NCBI GenBank assembly: GCA_029449245.1
Contig: JANATF010000014.1
Coordinates: 130,001 to 194,000, forward strand
Reading direction: 5' to 3'
Source of the DNA: Mortierella alpina
Lineage: Eukaryota; Mortierellomycota; Mortierellomycetes; Mortierellales; Mortierellaceae
DNA: 64,000 nt
Position 1 is the first letter of the stretch. Every line of letters starts with the position of its first letter. Below the pieces are notes generated by a model that worked only from the letters and a program-made list of their open reading frames with translations, was not told the origin of the DNA and ran no database searches. This document shows positions 50,293-61,747 of the stretch, piece after piece. Made by a program: the position numbers and the translations under genes.

Positions 50293-52272
50293 CTAAGAAT
50301 CTGTTGCTATCCATTGCTTACGGTTTTTGGCCTGCATGTGCAATATTATTGGGATAGTATTCATGACCTCATTATTGATCACATCCACAAAATCAAGTAT
50401 AAGGCAGTAGTCCTTTCCGGGATACAGTCGCATCCCTCGGCCCATCATCTGTATGATGAGTACACGTGACTTGGTTGGCCGGGCCATAATGATCGAGTCG
50501 ACTGCAGGGAAATCTAGAGTAGTAATCGTGGTAAATGTTAGTGAGTCCGACATAAACATATTCAAGTTGAGTTGACGTCTGAACTCTGATTTGGGAAGCG
50601 AAGCTATCACCTATTCCCTCTGTCAAGATGCCGCAATTCACTTAGGAAATTCTTGCTCCTTAAAGGCATTCAGTAGGTGGTAGCGTTCGTTTAGCGGGGT
50701 GTTGCTGGATAGCCCTCGAGCGTCATAGCCCGAACGTCGAAATGCTGCAGTTAAAGATTCCACGTGATGCATGTCAGCAGCGAAGACGATTGTTGAAAGT
50801 CGTTGTTCTTGCATTGACGGAATAAAAGTTTGCATTAGAAAAAATGTGAGGGGGTAGATTATTTAGAAGCACCCTTACGTTAGCGAATACTGGGCACTTA
50901 CTACAGTGATCCGCATAGCCAGTAACGATAATTTCATTTCGTCGATTCTGATCGACTCTTCTAGCCAGACTTTTCAGCGAAAAATCCTCACGCCTCTTCG
51001 GCTTTAGGTACCCCAAGTTGAAGCCAGTATTGATTGATATAATATGAGGAGGGCACAACCTATAATAGCCACGTAGTCGGCTTAGCCGCATTCACTTGTA
51101 TACAATAACTCCCACGTTGGATTGATCATCTTACCATTTCTCTTCAATCATGGAATGGAAAGACTTTTCGTACGAGAGAGTATCAAAAACAGCGGGTACA
51201 AGTTGTCGTTCATCGGTACGCTCTGGTGTGGCAGTGAAGCCTATCAAAAGTACTGGGGAATCTGATCTATCAGCTCCAAGCTTCTTGAATATTCTTTTGT
51301 AGGTGTTACACACGGCGTGATGAGCCTAGGTCGTGATTGGATAGATGCTTCATTCAGTGCGTGGTTGTGCATTGACTTGTGTGAGCACCGAGTATTACCT
51401 AGCTCACTATACTGTACCTCATCCACAATGATGCATTTGAAGGCTTTGTCGTTGTACTTTCTTAACCGTGATGCCTTGGGACCTCCCAGGCTCTGCACAC
51501 TAGCTACAATGACATCGGCTGCCATGTTTGCTTCTCGATTTCCTTGTTCGAATGAGACACTCTAAAGCAGGATAAGAAAGTACGCAGTTAGGTCAAGTAT
51601 AATATCCAGTGACATTCTGTATGGTGAAAAAAGACCGACATACAAGTCCAGATCCATTACTGATGATGTGGGCAAGAGGTTGCTGTAGCAACTCCTTACG
51701 GTGGGCCAATATAAGGACCTTATTTGCTTTGATATCACGTGGAGGAATTCTGTTAATAAGCTCGGTGAACGTAACCTATGAAAGGTGGTTAGGATTAAGG
51801 TTGAAAGCAAGTGGTGGACAGTGATTTTGTTATTTGAAGCACTGACCGTCTTGCCGCTTCCCGTTGGAAGCGATACTAGCTGTCTTTTGTGACCAACAGC
51901 TAGATTAGAAAGACATGCTCGGATGCAGTCCTCTTGATATGGTCGGAGGAGGATGGGTATTTGTGTACTATGGCTGTGTTCCAAGTTGAGAGTACCTCTG
52001 CTCGACGATTCCTGTCGAAACGGTGTTGATATGGAGGCGAGGTTATATGGTAACAAGGTTTTGTTGTGTTTTCCGAAGACTGATGCTGGATGCTGCTGTT
52101 TATATGAAGCAGGCTTACGCACAATAATGGGGTCAAGAAACCGGTTGGGCGTGAAAAACTGGTTGTGCGGTCGTTTTAATGATGGCCTTTCCGCAAACCA
52201 GTTGGACCAAGCATATCCGGTGATAGAAAACAGACGACCCACACGACTTATGTTTGAGGTTAGCTGAAGCAT
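50293..52272 (-). pseudogene. Irc3-like mitochondrial DEAH helicase, seven exons, small deletion
   Basis: Proposed exons (minus strand): 52272-51847, 51775-51644, 51561-51418, 51325-51136, 51059-50902, 50807-50611, 50513-50293. Introns are 71 to 97 bases and in phase. The N-terminus (MLQLTSNISRVGRLFSITGYAW) looks like a mitochondrial targeting sequence. Motifs: I LPTGSGKT; Ia VLILAHRKEL; II VDE|AHH split by intron 3, so the apparent DEVQ is an unspliced artefact; III GFTATPERTD; STIVFAADMHH; NCGILTEGI|DFPAVDSIIMARPTKSR; VI QMMGRGMRLYPG. In exon 6 EFPK runs into a stop; relative to the family about four bases are missing near 50640, which shifts the frame before NCGILTEG. The C-terminus is also shorter than yeast Irc3. 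Irc3 helps maintain mitochondrial DNA; this copy is probably inactive. Confidence 0.78.
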
Positions 52273-52324
52273 TCGAGTGAGGAAAGAAACTGGTTTACTG
52301 TAAGTGAAAAATTAAAGCGTGTAA

Positions 52325-52331
52325 CTTTATA
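52325..52331 (-). promoter_or_regulatory. TATA box of the Irc3-like gene
   Basis: The minus strand reads TATAAAG about 55 bases upstream of the ATG at 52272. Confidence 0.45.
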
Positions 52332-52530
52332 AGGCGCTAGTTACATCCAGAATGTACCTACTTTAGGGTACACTCTTCTAGTCTGTCCGATTGGTCTTTC
52401 AAATTGTCCATGTTTTGGGTTGTGATTTGGTTGTCTGTTTGCATTCCATACGAAACGTCTCTGGCTATTGTGTTTTGGAAAGTTTCACGGTCGAACACGA
52501 CAGCTATAGATGCCGTGGCTGCGAGAAGGG

Positions 52531-52980
52531 TTATGTTCTGAACACTGATGAGCGCCTCTTGACTAAAAATGATATGACGTTGAATTCGTTTCCGTCCTTG
52601 AGCTTGACAAGGAGATAGCCCTCATTGGATGTCAGTAATTCGTCGTAAATATCAGATATGTCTGACAAATCCAAGGGATGGTCTCTGAAAGGACGCAAGA
52701 AGAATGGGGAGGGAAGATGGAATCTCAAAGTAATGGCAGATCCAAGGATGAATCTGGAAATGTGCGAGGTCTTACATTCAGCCTCTAGGACGAGACCATT
52801 TTCACAGAGGTAAAATGCCTTTATAGGTGAAGTTTTTGTGCAGCTTTTTATTCGCCTGGTTGACCCTCCCAGAACATCAAACAAACAGTTCTTTCCTGAT
52901 TTCTCATCTTGGACTTTGCCTGTCTTGATCCCTAAAACATTTGAATGACGCAAATGTAAGGTGTCAACGAGAGCTATCAT
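52531..52980 (-). pseudogene. MATH/BTB-like protein, truncated in the BTB domain
   Basis: ATG at 52980, 149 residues. The N-terminal about 95 residues form a beta-rich module (FYLCENGLVLEAECKTSHISRFILG). Then SDIYDELLTSNEGYLLVKLKDGNEFNVISFLVKRRSSVFRT begins a BTB fold and stops where the paralogue at 42.6 kb continues with MLESLQE and the rest of the domain. The 3' half of the BTB domain is therefore missing. It lies between the Irc3-like gene and the 307-residue gene, all on the minus strand. Could still be expressed as a short protein. Confidence 0.6.
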
Positions 52981-53075
52981 ACATGACGTTCAAATCAAGC
53001 TGAGAGACTTTCCATCCTCGTTTCATGCTCATGTGGTAGTGTAAGTTTGTGAGTCTTTTTTTTTCCTTACTGTAA

Positions 53076-53999
53076 CTAGAGGCGTTCTATATAGTCCACA
53101 CGGTCCTTAATATACCGCGACAACTCAACAATCCTGTCGGTTATATCCTTTGCAACTAGAAAGAGCTCCAACATAACTGGTTCTTCATCTCCAGATTGCC
53201 TTGGACACGCGATGGTAGCTTGGAGCATCAACGAAGACAATTTCAGTCTTTGCACTGTGAGGACATGGAGAGCCTGCGTTGTTTCGCGGGACATCTTTTG
53301 TGATGTCATGAACAGGCTGTGACAACTCTGCTGCTCGAGAACCTCGGGGTGCACAGACTCATAGCTGTTCTCTTCAAAAGAGCAGCGAACCCGCTTTGAA
53401 GCTGGTCCAGCATACGAGGTACTCTTTTGCAACGATCCATGAGTAGAACAACGACCACGCTTTGAAGAGCTTGGGGATTCGACTTGATCATGCGGGGTTG
53501 GGTGGCTGTCCACCGGTTTTGAAGAGGCAGTTGCGAGATTTGGTATACGTGTAGTAGCATCTGAAAAGTGGTTGTAGAGTGAGTTGTGTACTGTTGCAGC
53601 TGAGAGAGAATCTGGTGGAAGGGACAAACATGAGGAAGGTGTAGAGGTGGTGTTGCTGCTGCTGTTGTTGTGGGTATTCTTTACCCATTGGTTGATAGGT
53701 TGTCCAAATGATGTTGAGGTTGCTGGAGTGCTATTTGATGGCTGCAGGTCCTGAAGTAGTTCTCTGAGTTCACTTATGATTCCTGGGCCAGATCCATAGG
53801 GTAGGCGGAGATTGAGTTTTGACCTCAAGCAGTTGAGGACGGAGTCAGCAATGTGGGCCTTGTCGGTGTGAAGTTTGTTTCGAACATACGACTCAAGTGC
53901 GAGCTTCTTCCCGAACGGAGACTTCATTTTATCGTTCCGAAGTTTATTGAACTTCATCCAGATGCGAGTGGATTCGGGTGATGCCTGGGAGTAATCCAT
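53076..53999 (-). CDS. 307-residue accessory protein of the NACHT cassette (intact copy)
   Basis: ATG at 53999, stop at 53076-53078. Residues 1-85 are basic and helical (MKFNKLRNDKMKSPFGKKL ... IISELRELLQDL) and could be a small nucleic-acid or protein-binding module. Residues 86-175 are Ser/Thr/Asn-rich. Clusters SSSKRGRC (about 178) and SKRVRC (about 202) look like a bipartite nuclear signal. Residues 225-307 are helical with regular hydrophobics (ALHVLTVQRLKLSSLMLQ ... SRYIKDRVDYIERL). No family recognised. It is divergent from the zinc-finger/coiled-coil gene across about 1 kb. A frameshifted copy is at 17971-18898, and similarity between the two ends three bases past the stop codon. Confidence 0.7.
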   Translation of the reverse strand: MDYSQASPESTRIWMKFNKLRNDKMKSPFGKKLALESYVRNKLHTDKAHIADSVLNCLRSKLNLRLPYGSGPGIISELRELLQDLQPSNSTPATSTSFGQPINQWVKNTHNNSSSNTTSTPSSCLSLPPDSLSAATVHNSLYNHFSDATTRIPNLATASSKPVDSHPTPHDQVESPSSSKRGRCSTHGSLQKSTSYAGPASKRVRCSFEENSYESVHPEVLEQQSCHSLFMTSQKMSRETTQALHVLTVQRLKLSSLMLQATIACPRQSGDEEPVMLELFLVAKDITDRIVELSRYIKDRVDYIERL

Positions 54000-55048
54000 T
54001 AGGATTGACGGATGAAAAATCTTTTGTAGGAAAGAAAGATGATGAGTACGTCAAACTTGTGTTGGAAGGTACTAGGTCGAAGCTAAACTCGAGAGATGGA
54101 AAGGATGAGGTCACCTAGAGAATCATGTGTAGCAAAGCGCTGTTCCTCATCCATGCAAGCGAGATGTTGTAAAGGTTATGCTGGTTGATCCATGGCTTAT
54201 TTTCCCACACTAGCGCAATCATAGAGGATTGGGCTGAAATCTTGGTTCTGGGCACATCATGACACTGTCCCCTTCTTTCCCAGTTATGACACCTCATCTC
54301 ATCACACACACCACACCAACTGCTCCCTTCAGTTTCCCAGTTTTCCTTTTCTTGCTGCAACTCCTTACCCCTTTCCTTACCCCCTTTTTTCTTCCTTCCT
54401 TTTTCCCTACTCCTTATTTTTTGGCCTACTCTTTTTCTCCCTTCTCCTTTTTGGTGTGTGGCCTTACTGGTCTCTCCATTTATCCCTTGTTTGTAGAGTT
54501 CTTCTTTCCCTTAGCACTCGCCTTTTCCTTGGCATTACTTTTCACCCCTTCCGTTTCCCAATGCTTCCACCGCGTCCTGACCGACCAGGTTTTTTTTGAA
54601 GAAGTACACTTAGTTAGACTCTCATAGAGAGAATGATGAGCAATGAACTACCTCAGGAACTGGGAACGAAGACTCTGCACTCTGAACATTGGTCCTAAAC
54701 CACAGTGTGTACCTAACATCTTTCGCCTGTATGGGATGCTTGAAAAAAATGCTGCATAGAGGCAGTGCAAGAATGACACCATTTGAGAGGAAATTTCCGG
54801 GCGGTATGTGGAAGGCATGCCCCCTTTTTTTGTGTTTGCGGTCCCGCTAAATCTATCCCGCACGCACCTCCAAGAACTTCCCAAACACAGCTACGGCATG
54901 AGCTTCGCCATTACTCCCTCAATGTTAAATCCTCATTGTTAGAAGGTACTGTCGAATACAGTTGTGATGTTTGCCAGCTTTTTCTCTTCCTTCCCATTAT
55001 CCCAACACATCTTTTCAAAACCACTTCTCGTTAACAGTGAGACCAAGC
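54000..55048. promoter_or_regulatory. Divergent intergenic region of the cassette
   Basis: About 1 kb, C/T-rich on the plus strand (54290-54600), matching 18899-20139 except that the solo LTR of that copy is absent here. No gene of its own. Probably holds promoters for both flanking genes. Confidence 0.5.
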
Positions 55049-55456
55049 ATGGATTTTACCTGTACCTGTGGGGCAACCTTATCCCCGCCATCGGCCATTG
55101 CATACCACCACGAGGGTTGCACTCTGTATGAACCTGGACCGTCAACCATGCCTTCAAGCAGTGCTTCGCCAGCCACAAGTGGATCCACTGCACCTCCACA
55201 GCCTACTGCCCCTCCTTGTACCTCGCCTACGCACCGTGCGCGGACACCACGTCTTTATCCCCGACGAAACTCAAGACGACAGCGTGTTGGCACCCCTGGG
55301 TTCAACCTGTACTTGAGACTTCATTTGGAAGCGGCGTTAGCGAACGTCATGGCGCACAATACTCGGCTTCAAAAGACTGTTGAAGAACATGAAGCGACAA
55401 TCAAGCAGCTGCAACAACGTCTAGATGAGTTTGAAAGAAGTAAACGCACGCTGTGA
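55049..55456 (+). CDS. Zinc-finger/coiled-coil protein of the NACHT cassette
   Basis: I start at the ATG at 55049 because similarity to the broken copy at 20140 begins there; the frame is also open upstream. The protein has 135 residues. The N-terminus MDFTCTCGATLSPPSAIAYHHEGC has C-x-C-G ... H-x3-C spacing, a compact degenerate zinc finger. The middle is Pro/Ser/Thr-rich with a basic patch (RARTPRLYPRRNSRRQR). The C-terminus (residues 88-135) is a coiled coil with Leu/hydrophobic spacing (NTRLQKTVEEHEATIKQLQQRLDEFE). Zn finger plus coiled coil suggests a dimeric DNA- or protein-binding adaptor. It lies about 940 bases upstream of the NACHT-HEAT gene on the same strand. Function unknown. Confidence 0.68.
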   Translation: MDFTCTCGATLSPPSAIAYHHEGCTLYEPGPSTMPSSSASPATSGSTAPPQPTAPPCTSPTHRARTPRLYPRRNSRRQRVGTPGFNLYLRLHLEAALANVMAHNTRLQKTVEEHEATIKQLQQRLDEFERSKRTL

Positions 55457-55652
55457 TGGTTGGGGTCATGAAGCTTTTCACTTGCCTGACCTGAGGGACC
55501 TGCCGGCCTTCTCTGGTTTATGGCGATTCAAAATACCAATTGTGTTTGTTGCTATGGTCCATTCATTGAAGGAAAATGTTCAGCATTGAGCGAATACGAT
55601 ATGCACGGGAATTTTGCATTGTACGGGAAGAAATAAAATACGCGGTCGGTGC

Positions 55653-55985
55653 ATAAAAAGACGAAAGGCGTTCCTTGTCACTCACTCTCCCCTACTCTTT
55701 CTAGTGCATGATTGAACTTACCAGTTGTCAAGAACCCTCTGCACTCGCATAACCAGGATGCATGATTTGCTTATGTCTCCTTCCACGTCTTTGCTTTCAG
55801 AGATTTGCATGTTTCCCTCTCTCTCATCGGTATTCACAGGTCCAAGACTACTCTCATTCGCCCACACACTTTGTTTTTCTCAAGTGATGGAGCTCAGGCA
55901 GATTGCAATATGAATGTGTTTCGATTGCTTAGAGAACAAACGCGAACGAGCGACTGTATTGGAAATCGCATCAATCAACCCCTTG
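55653..55985 (+). pseudogene. Remnant of the 90-residue cassette gene
   Basis: A TATA-like CATAAAAAG near 55652, the C/T-rich leader and an ATG at 55887 correspond to the start of the gene at 33381. The frame ends after eight codons, and about 260 bases of the coding part are missing before similarity resumes at CCCCTTGTGCC. Confidence 0.6.
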
Positions 55986-56397
55986 TGCCCTGGTAATAAA
56001 ATACTGCTAGGGAGAGAGAGTGTTTGTGATCGCCGCGGAGCGATTCAGGGGTAATTCCAGAGCTGGAAAAATTAAGGTTTGCAAAAGGCTTGTGTACTGC
56101 ACACAAATTACTGAGGCTTGGCGTGCCTTTTAATATGGAAAAATGTCATTCTGCTCCTCCAATTTGCCTTCACTCCCATACGAACCAAAAGCTCTGTCAA
56201 CTCTCCTCTCCCTCACTTTCGCTTTCTTGGTAAGTGACCTGAGATGAGTCGTTCAATTTAGATATAGGTATTGTATATTAGTGTGGACAAAGCTATTTAC
56301 ATGAGGTTGTCATCTCCACAGTCCAGCAACAACGTTAGCCAACAGCGCAAACGATTGATCCCACCTTATCGCTCCAGAAAGCTTTAACAAATCCACC

Positions 56398-59300
56398 ATG
56401 ACTTGTAAGCAGTGTGTTTTTATAAATGTTACAGGGAATGTTTGTTCATGAGGGTATAGCGTATTCAAGATCTCTTCGCTCTACTACTTAATAGCATCGA
56501 CGCCGACCTACAAAGAGTCCAGCACGCCTCTCACCGGCAGACTCTCCATTGTCAATGACCGCGAGCGTAAGAAACTTAGATTTGTAGTGGCAAACGAGTT
56601 TTTTTGGTGCAAGGAATCGACAGCTAACAATCTGTATGGCATTCCATCCTAAAGTGCAGCAAGGTTTAGAAGCGATCAAGAAGGGCGATGAATATCGAAA
56701 CCGAGGTGATTTCGACAAGGCCAAAGCAAAGTATGAGAAGGCTGCCAAGGTCTACCCCAGCGAGGCTCACGATCGGCTGGCGATTCTACCCCTCTGCAAG
56801 GCATCTATGGAAGGCAGTGACCCTGACCGATTCATTCCAGTTGGATGGCGTGCGCGCGCCCACAACGCGAAAGAGACGTTCAAACAAGTGTGGAAGCATC
56901 CATCTCCCTCCCCAACTCAACAGCAATCCTTCTTTCCAAGACCGGCATTGTCCACTCAGTCCACTCAGTCCACTGTTGCTTCTCTCTCCATCGCCGACTC
57001 CCAATCCCTCGCCATGTCGGTATCAACTTGCATGACGACATCCACTTCAGCCAGCCCATCCACAGTGGGTACACCCTCGACTTCGGCCGAGCTTGCTGTC
57101 GGTGCTTTTGGCACAGTCTCAGATGTTCGCTCCCTGACCGCCGCCTACAAGACTGCGGACGAGGCTGCGCGCGGGATCATTGGACAACAGATCTACGACA
57201 TCATCAAGGAGTTCGGGCAACGCCAAGTGACGTTTGACACTGTGCAGGAGCTGGTAGTCCTGGCTGACATCCAAGATCGAGATATCTTCCTGCATCTTGT
57301 CACAGAGATCCTCCGTGTGCTGAGAGATATACCTCTCCTCTCCGATATCGCGCTTCAAGGGCTGGCAGTTATCTTGGACTTGTTTCCTGACGACATTGAT
57401 ATGGGTTCAATGCAAGGTGCCTTCGTGGAAATGCTCGCATCGCTCCAAAAGCGTCTGCATGGCATCCGTACTGTCAACAATGATCTTCAGCTGGTACCTT
57501 TGCTGTCCGCTCTCAATGCACTCTTTGACGCCATGGTGCGCAGAGGAGTGTTTGGGCTCGATCGTGAGGGCGTCTACAATGACCTGAGGACTCACTTGAC
57601 AGGCCTAACCTCACATTCAAACGTGATGGTATGCTTCCAAGCACTGTATGCTAAGCAGGCTCTTGCCATCGTTGGCAACGATGAATCATTCCCGATGAGC
57701 GTCTTCCGCCGTGGGAAACTGGCATTCGTGTTAGCCGGGAACGTATCAAGCATGGCAACCAAGTTCAATTTGGCCAGCGCAGAGTCGGTATACCAAAACA
57801 TCAAGGAAATATTCGACTTCTCCATTCAGGATCGCTGGTACCAGGGCTTGATTTACGTCGACTATCTTGTAGGACAGCGTAGTTGGTGGCAGCTTGAAGA
57901 GTTTGTGCTTCACAGCAGGTTCCAGTCCGATATCTGCTTTCAGCTTGGAGTGGTTCTGCGGCTCGAGCAGATTGCAATGGTACAAATGGATGATGCGGTC
58001 AGGGATGGTGCCATCAAGTTTCTCACTGCCCTGGGAGAGAATCCTATTCCCCTGGTGCCTGAGATGGTACAGAGCACTCTTCGGCGTCTAAAGAAGACAC
58101 TGGAAAGCTCTACAGGCGACATGAAGGACGACGTGGCCAATCCAAAGACGTACCTAGGCGACCTGCGACCAGTCTGGGACCCCGCCTGGCTTGCTGCACC
58201 TAAAGGGATTCTGTTTAAGACCGTTCAGGATAGGGATCATCGTGATGCGACAATGGATAATATACCTGCTACACTTGACACCATCCTACAGGCTGTAGTG
58301 GTCCCTCAGCCAAGTCTCAAAGACGTTCATTCCGCTCTTAAGTCCTACTACAAAGAGGACCTCGTGATCCTAAGAGTTTCAGGAGATATACTGCCGTTGG
58401 AGACATGCTTTGTCAATCTAGCCATTGTCGAGGCTCCAGCACAGCGGGAGAGGGATAAGCAACAAATCAAGGAGCAGGCAGCTGTCTTCCATCGAATCCC
58501 GAGCTCTGAAGCGGTAGGACAAGTCGATATGCAGAAGCCAATCCCCTTGGAGGAACTTTTCAATAAGCGCAAGCTACGTGATGGAAAGGAAGACGTTCCT
58601 AAAATCATCTTGGTGCAAGGACGGGCAGGAGTCGGCAAGACAACGCTTTGCAAGAAGCTTGTACATGCACATCAGACCGGATTGTGGAGGGATCGCTTCG
58701 ACACTGTACTGTGGCTTCCACTGCGTCAAATCAGAGCATTCAAGTCCCGCACTTTGGAGGGGCTTTTCCAGGAGAAGTTCTTCACGCAAGGCTTCGATCA
58801 AGACGATGGTGCGCTGGCCCACGAACTTGCAGTTTCTGCTCAGCGAGGCAGGGTACTTTTCGTCTTGGATGGTCTCGACGAGATTGCAAAGGACACACGA
58901 TATGATGATGGCCTTGCGTTGAAGACCTTCCTAAAGACCCTTCTTGCACAACAACACGTCGTCATCACTTCAAGACCATCGGGCGTGGACAGGTCGTTAC
59001 TGCCAACAATTGATCTAGAACTCGAGACCATTGGGTTTAGCCAGCAGAATGTCTCCGACTTCCTGACAAATGTACTGGTGCCTGAGGCGGCCAAGACTGT
59101 TCGGGATTTCATTCAACGAACGCCATTGATGCAGGGTCTTGTCAACATCCCTGTGCAACTCGACGTGATCTGCTTCAGCTGGGATTCACTTCCAACTGAC
59201 GGTCCGGCAATCACCATGACAGGACTGTATCAACTCATGGTTCGCAAACTATGGTGCAAGGATGCATTGCGGCTAAAGAAATCAGCAAGAGGAGAGACAC

Positions 59301-61747
59301 TGACACAGGACCATATCAACCAGCTGGAGCCTCAAGAAGTCGACGAGTTAATGGCGACTGAGATGCAACATCTTGGATATCTCGCCTTCAAAGGGCTAAC
59401 GAACGATCACCAAATCGAGTTTGATGAGAAGGCCCTACGCTGTGCGTTTCGGGATCTCGAAAAGTATCGCACAACAGTCAATGATCGCCATTTACCACCT
59501 CAGCTGCTCGACATGATGAAGCAGACGTCATTTCTGCACACAGCGGATGCGGATCTGGATACCAGCAAAAACGGATCTCTGCAAGCGTGGTACTTTCTTC
59601 ATCTGACCTTTCAAGAGTATTTTGCGGCAACATGGTTAGCTCAACATTTTCAACAACCGATTGCAACTGGGATGAAAGACTACTTGGCCGCTACAAGGTC
59701 GGCCCAGGATCTACAACAACCACTTCCAGCTGGAATGATGACCGTGGAGCAAGCAAAAGCATTCGTGCAGCAGCACAAATACAACCCTCGATACGAGATT
59801 ATGTGGTGGATGGTAGCAGGACTGCTGGAAGGAGAGGTGTTGAAGGACTTTTTCGAGCTATTTCAAGGAGCACCACGCGATCTAATCGGAGGTCGGCATC
59901 AGCAGATACTGGCTTCTTGTCTCAATGAGGCGCGAGATCGATTGGATGCCACGGTTGTGACGAGATTAGATGCGGAGCTGATAAAGTGGATGCACTTTGA
60001 GATTCAAACCTGTCACGGTGAGGACGCCAGAAGCATGCTGGGTAGTCGGAGCTCGTTCCCAGAAACCCTTCTGGTCAAGAACTTGGGCTTGAGGAGTTCA
60101 TCGAAGTTAATTCTTGTGAAGACTTTGGGGGCTCGTTCTACGTTGTCAGAAGCGGCCATCCAGTCCCTCGTTGGCGCACTCAAGGATGAACATGCAGATG
60201 TCAGGTCCTCAGCAGCAGAGGCATTAGGCAAGCAGTCCACGTTGTCAGATGCGGCCATCCAGTCCCTCCTTGGCGCACTCAAGGATAAAGATGCATTTGT
60301 CAGGTGGAGAGCAGCATCGGCATTAGGCAACCAGTCCGCGTTGTCAAAAGCGGCCATCCAGTCCCTCCTTGGCGCATTCAAGGATAAAGATACAGCTGTC
60401 AGCCGCTTAGCAGCAGAGGCATTAGGCAAACAGTCCACAGAAGAGGCCATCCAGACCCTCCTTGGCGCACTCAAGGATGACGATGCAGATGTCAGGTGGA
60501 GAGCAGTAGAGGCATTAGGTAACCAGTCCACGTTGTCAGAAGCGGCCATCCAGTCCCTCCTTGACGCACTCAAGGATGAAGATGCAGATGTCAGGTCCTC
60601 AGCAGCAGAGGCATTAGGCAAGCAGTCCACGTTGTCAGATGCGGCCATCCAGTCCCTCCTTGGCGCACTCAAGGATGAACATGCAGATGTCAGGTGGAGA
60701 GCAGCATGGGCATTAGGCAACCAGTCCACGTTGTCAGAAGCGGCCATCCAGTCCCTCCTTGGCGCATTCAAGGATAAAGATACAGCTGTCAGCCGCTTAG
60801 CAGCAGAGGCATTAGGCAAGCAGTCCACAGAAGAGGTCATCCAGACCCTCCTTGGCGCACTCAAGGATGACGATGCAGATGTCAGGTCCTCAGCAGCATG
60901 GGCATTAGGCAACCAGTCCACGTTGTCAGAAGCGGCTATCCAGTCCCTCCTTGGCGCACTCAAGGATGAACATGCACATGTCAGGAGAGCAGCATTAGCA
61001 TTAGGCATGCAGTCCACGTTGTCAGAAGCGGCCATCCAGTCCTTCCTGGGTGCACTCAAGGATGAACATGCAGATGTCAGGTCCTTAGCAGCATGGGCAT
61101 TAGGCAACCAGTCCACGTTGTCAGAAGCGGCCATCCAGTCCTTCCTTGGCGCACTCAAGGATGAAGATGCAGATGTCAGGTCCTCAGCAGCATTGGCATT
61201 AGGCAACCAGTCCACGTTGTCAGAAGCGGCCATCCAGTCCTTCCTTGGCGCACTCAAGGATGAACATGCAGATGTCAGGAGGAGAGCAGCAAATGCATTA
61301 GGCAACCAGTCCACGTTGTCAGAAGCGGCCATCCAGTCCTTCCTTGGCGCACTCAAGGATGAAGATGCAGATGTCGGGTCCTCAGCAGCAATGGCATTAG
61401 GCAACCAGTCCACGTTGTCAGAAGCGGCCATCCAGTCCCTCATTGGCGCACTCAAGGATGAACTTGCAGATGTCAGGTCCTCAGCAGCATCGGCATTAGG
61501 CGACCACCGTCATTCACTCTGTATGGCACTTGCGGGCTTGTCAGAGACGGAAGTAGTACTTGTCTATAAGAACCATCTATTTCGTGATAGCTGCCGGCAT
61601 GTCATGTCATTACAGGTACAAGGCAACCGACTTTGCTGTTACACAGAGCAAGGTTTAATTCGTACTGAACCTATGGAGGTGGACAAGGCAATACTTACAA
61701 CATCAGCCTTTGAAGCTGTTCAACGTGAAGCAGGGATATATTCATGA
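56398..61747 (+). CDS. NLR-like protein: helical N-terminus, NACHT ATPase, 14 HEAT repeats (copy 2)
   Basis: Proposed exons: 56398-56404, 56495-56566 and 56655-61747, giving 1723 residues. Introns are 90 and 88 bases (GTAAGC to AATAG; GTAAGA to TAAAG) at the same positions and phases as in copy 1. An in-frame ATG at 56636 lies inside intron 2 and could act as an alternative start. Domains: TPR-like helices KKGDEYRNRGDFDKAKAKYEKA (about 35-60); Ser/Thr-rich linker (about 110-165); Arm-like helical region (about 175-500); NACHT with GRAGVGKTT (about 680), VLFVLDGLDE (about 760) and SRPSG; post-NACHT helices; FLHLTFQEYFAATW; 14 HEAT repeats (about 1188-1641); and a cap (SLCMALAGLSETEVVLVYKNHLF). 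At the site of intron 3 of copy 1, this copy instead carries a 20-residue tandem duplication (EYFAATWLAQHFQQP / DYLAATRSAQDLQQP). A STAND/NLR receptor by architecture; the ligand is unknown. Confidence 0.87.
60140..61500 (+). repeat. 14 tandem HEAT-repeat units with higher-order duplication
   Basis: Units follow SEAAIQSLLGALKDE-x-ADVRSSAAEALGNQSTL. Units 3 and 7 share KDKDTAVSRLAAEALGKQST, and units 4 and 8 start with a shortened EEAIQT/EEVIQT. Units 1-4 and 5-8 therefore form a duplicated four-repeat block of about 390 bases. Units 10-13 share the variant QSFLG, another local expansion. An antisense frame of 480 codons runs through the array as a by-product. Confidence 0.9.

Noticed and set aside
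51412-51432. Degenerate DEVQ motif II in the Irc3-like helicase
   Set aside because: A GT-AG intron (51326-51417) falls inside the motif; splicing gives VDEAHH.
60013-61455. 480-codon open frame antisense to the HEAT array of NACHT copy 2
   Set aside because: It arises because a 99-bp repeat with biased codons lacks stops on the other strand; it mirrors the repeat and has no independent start context or domain. Similar antisense frames occur in copy 1.
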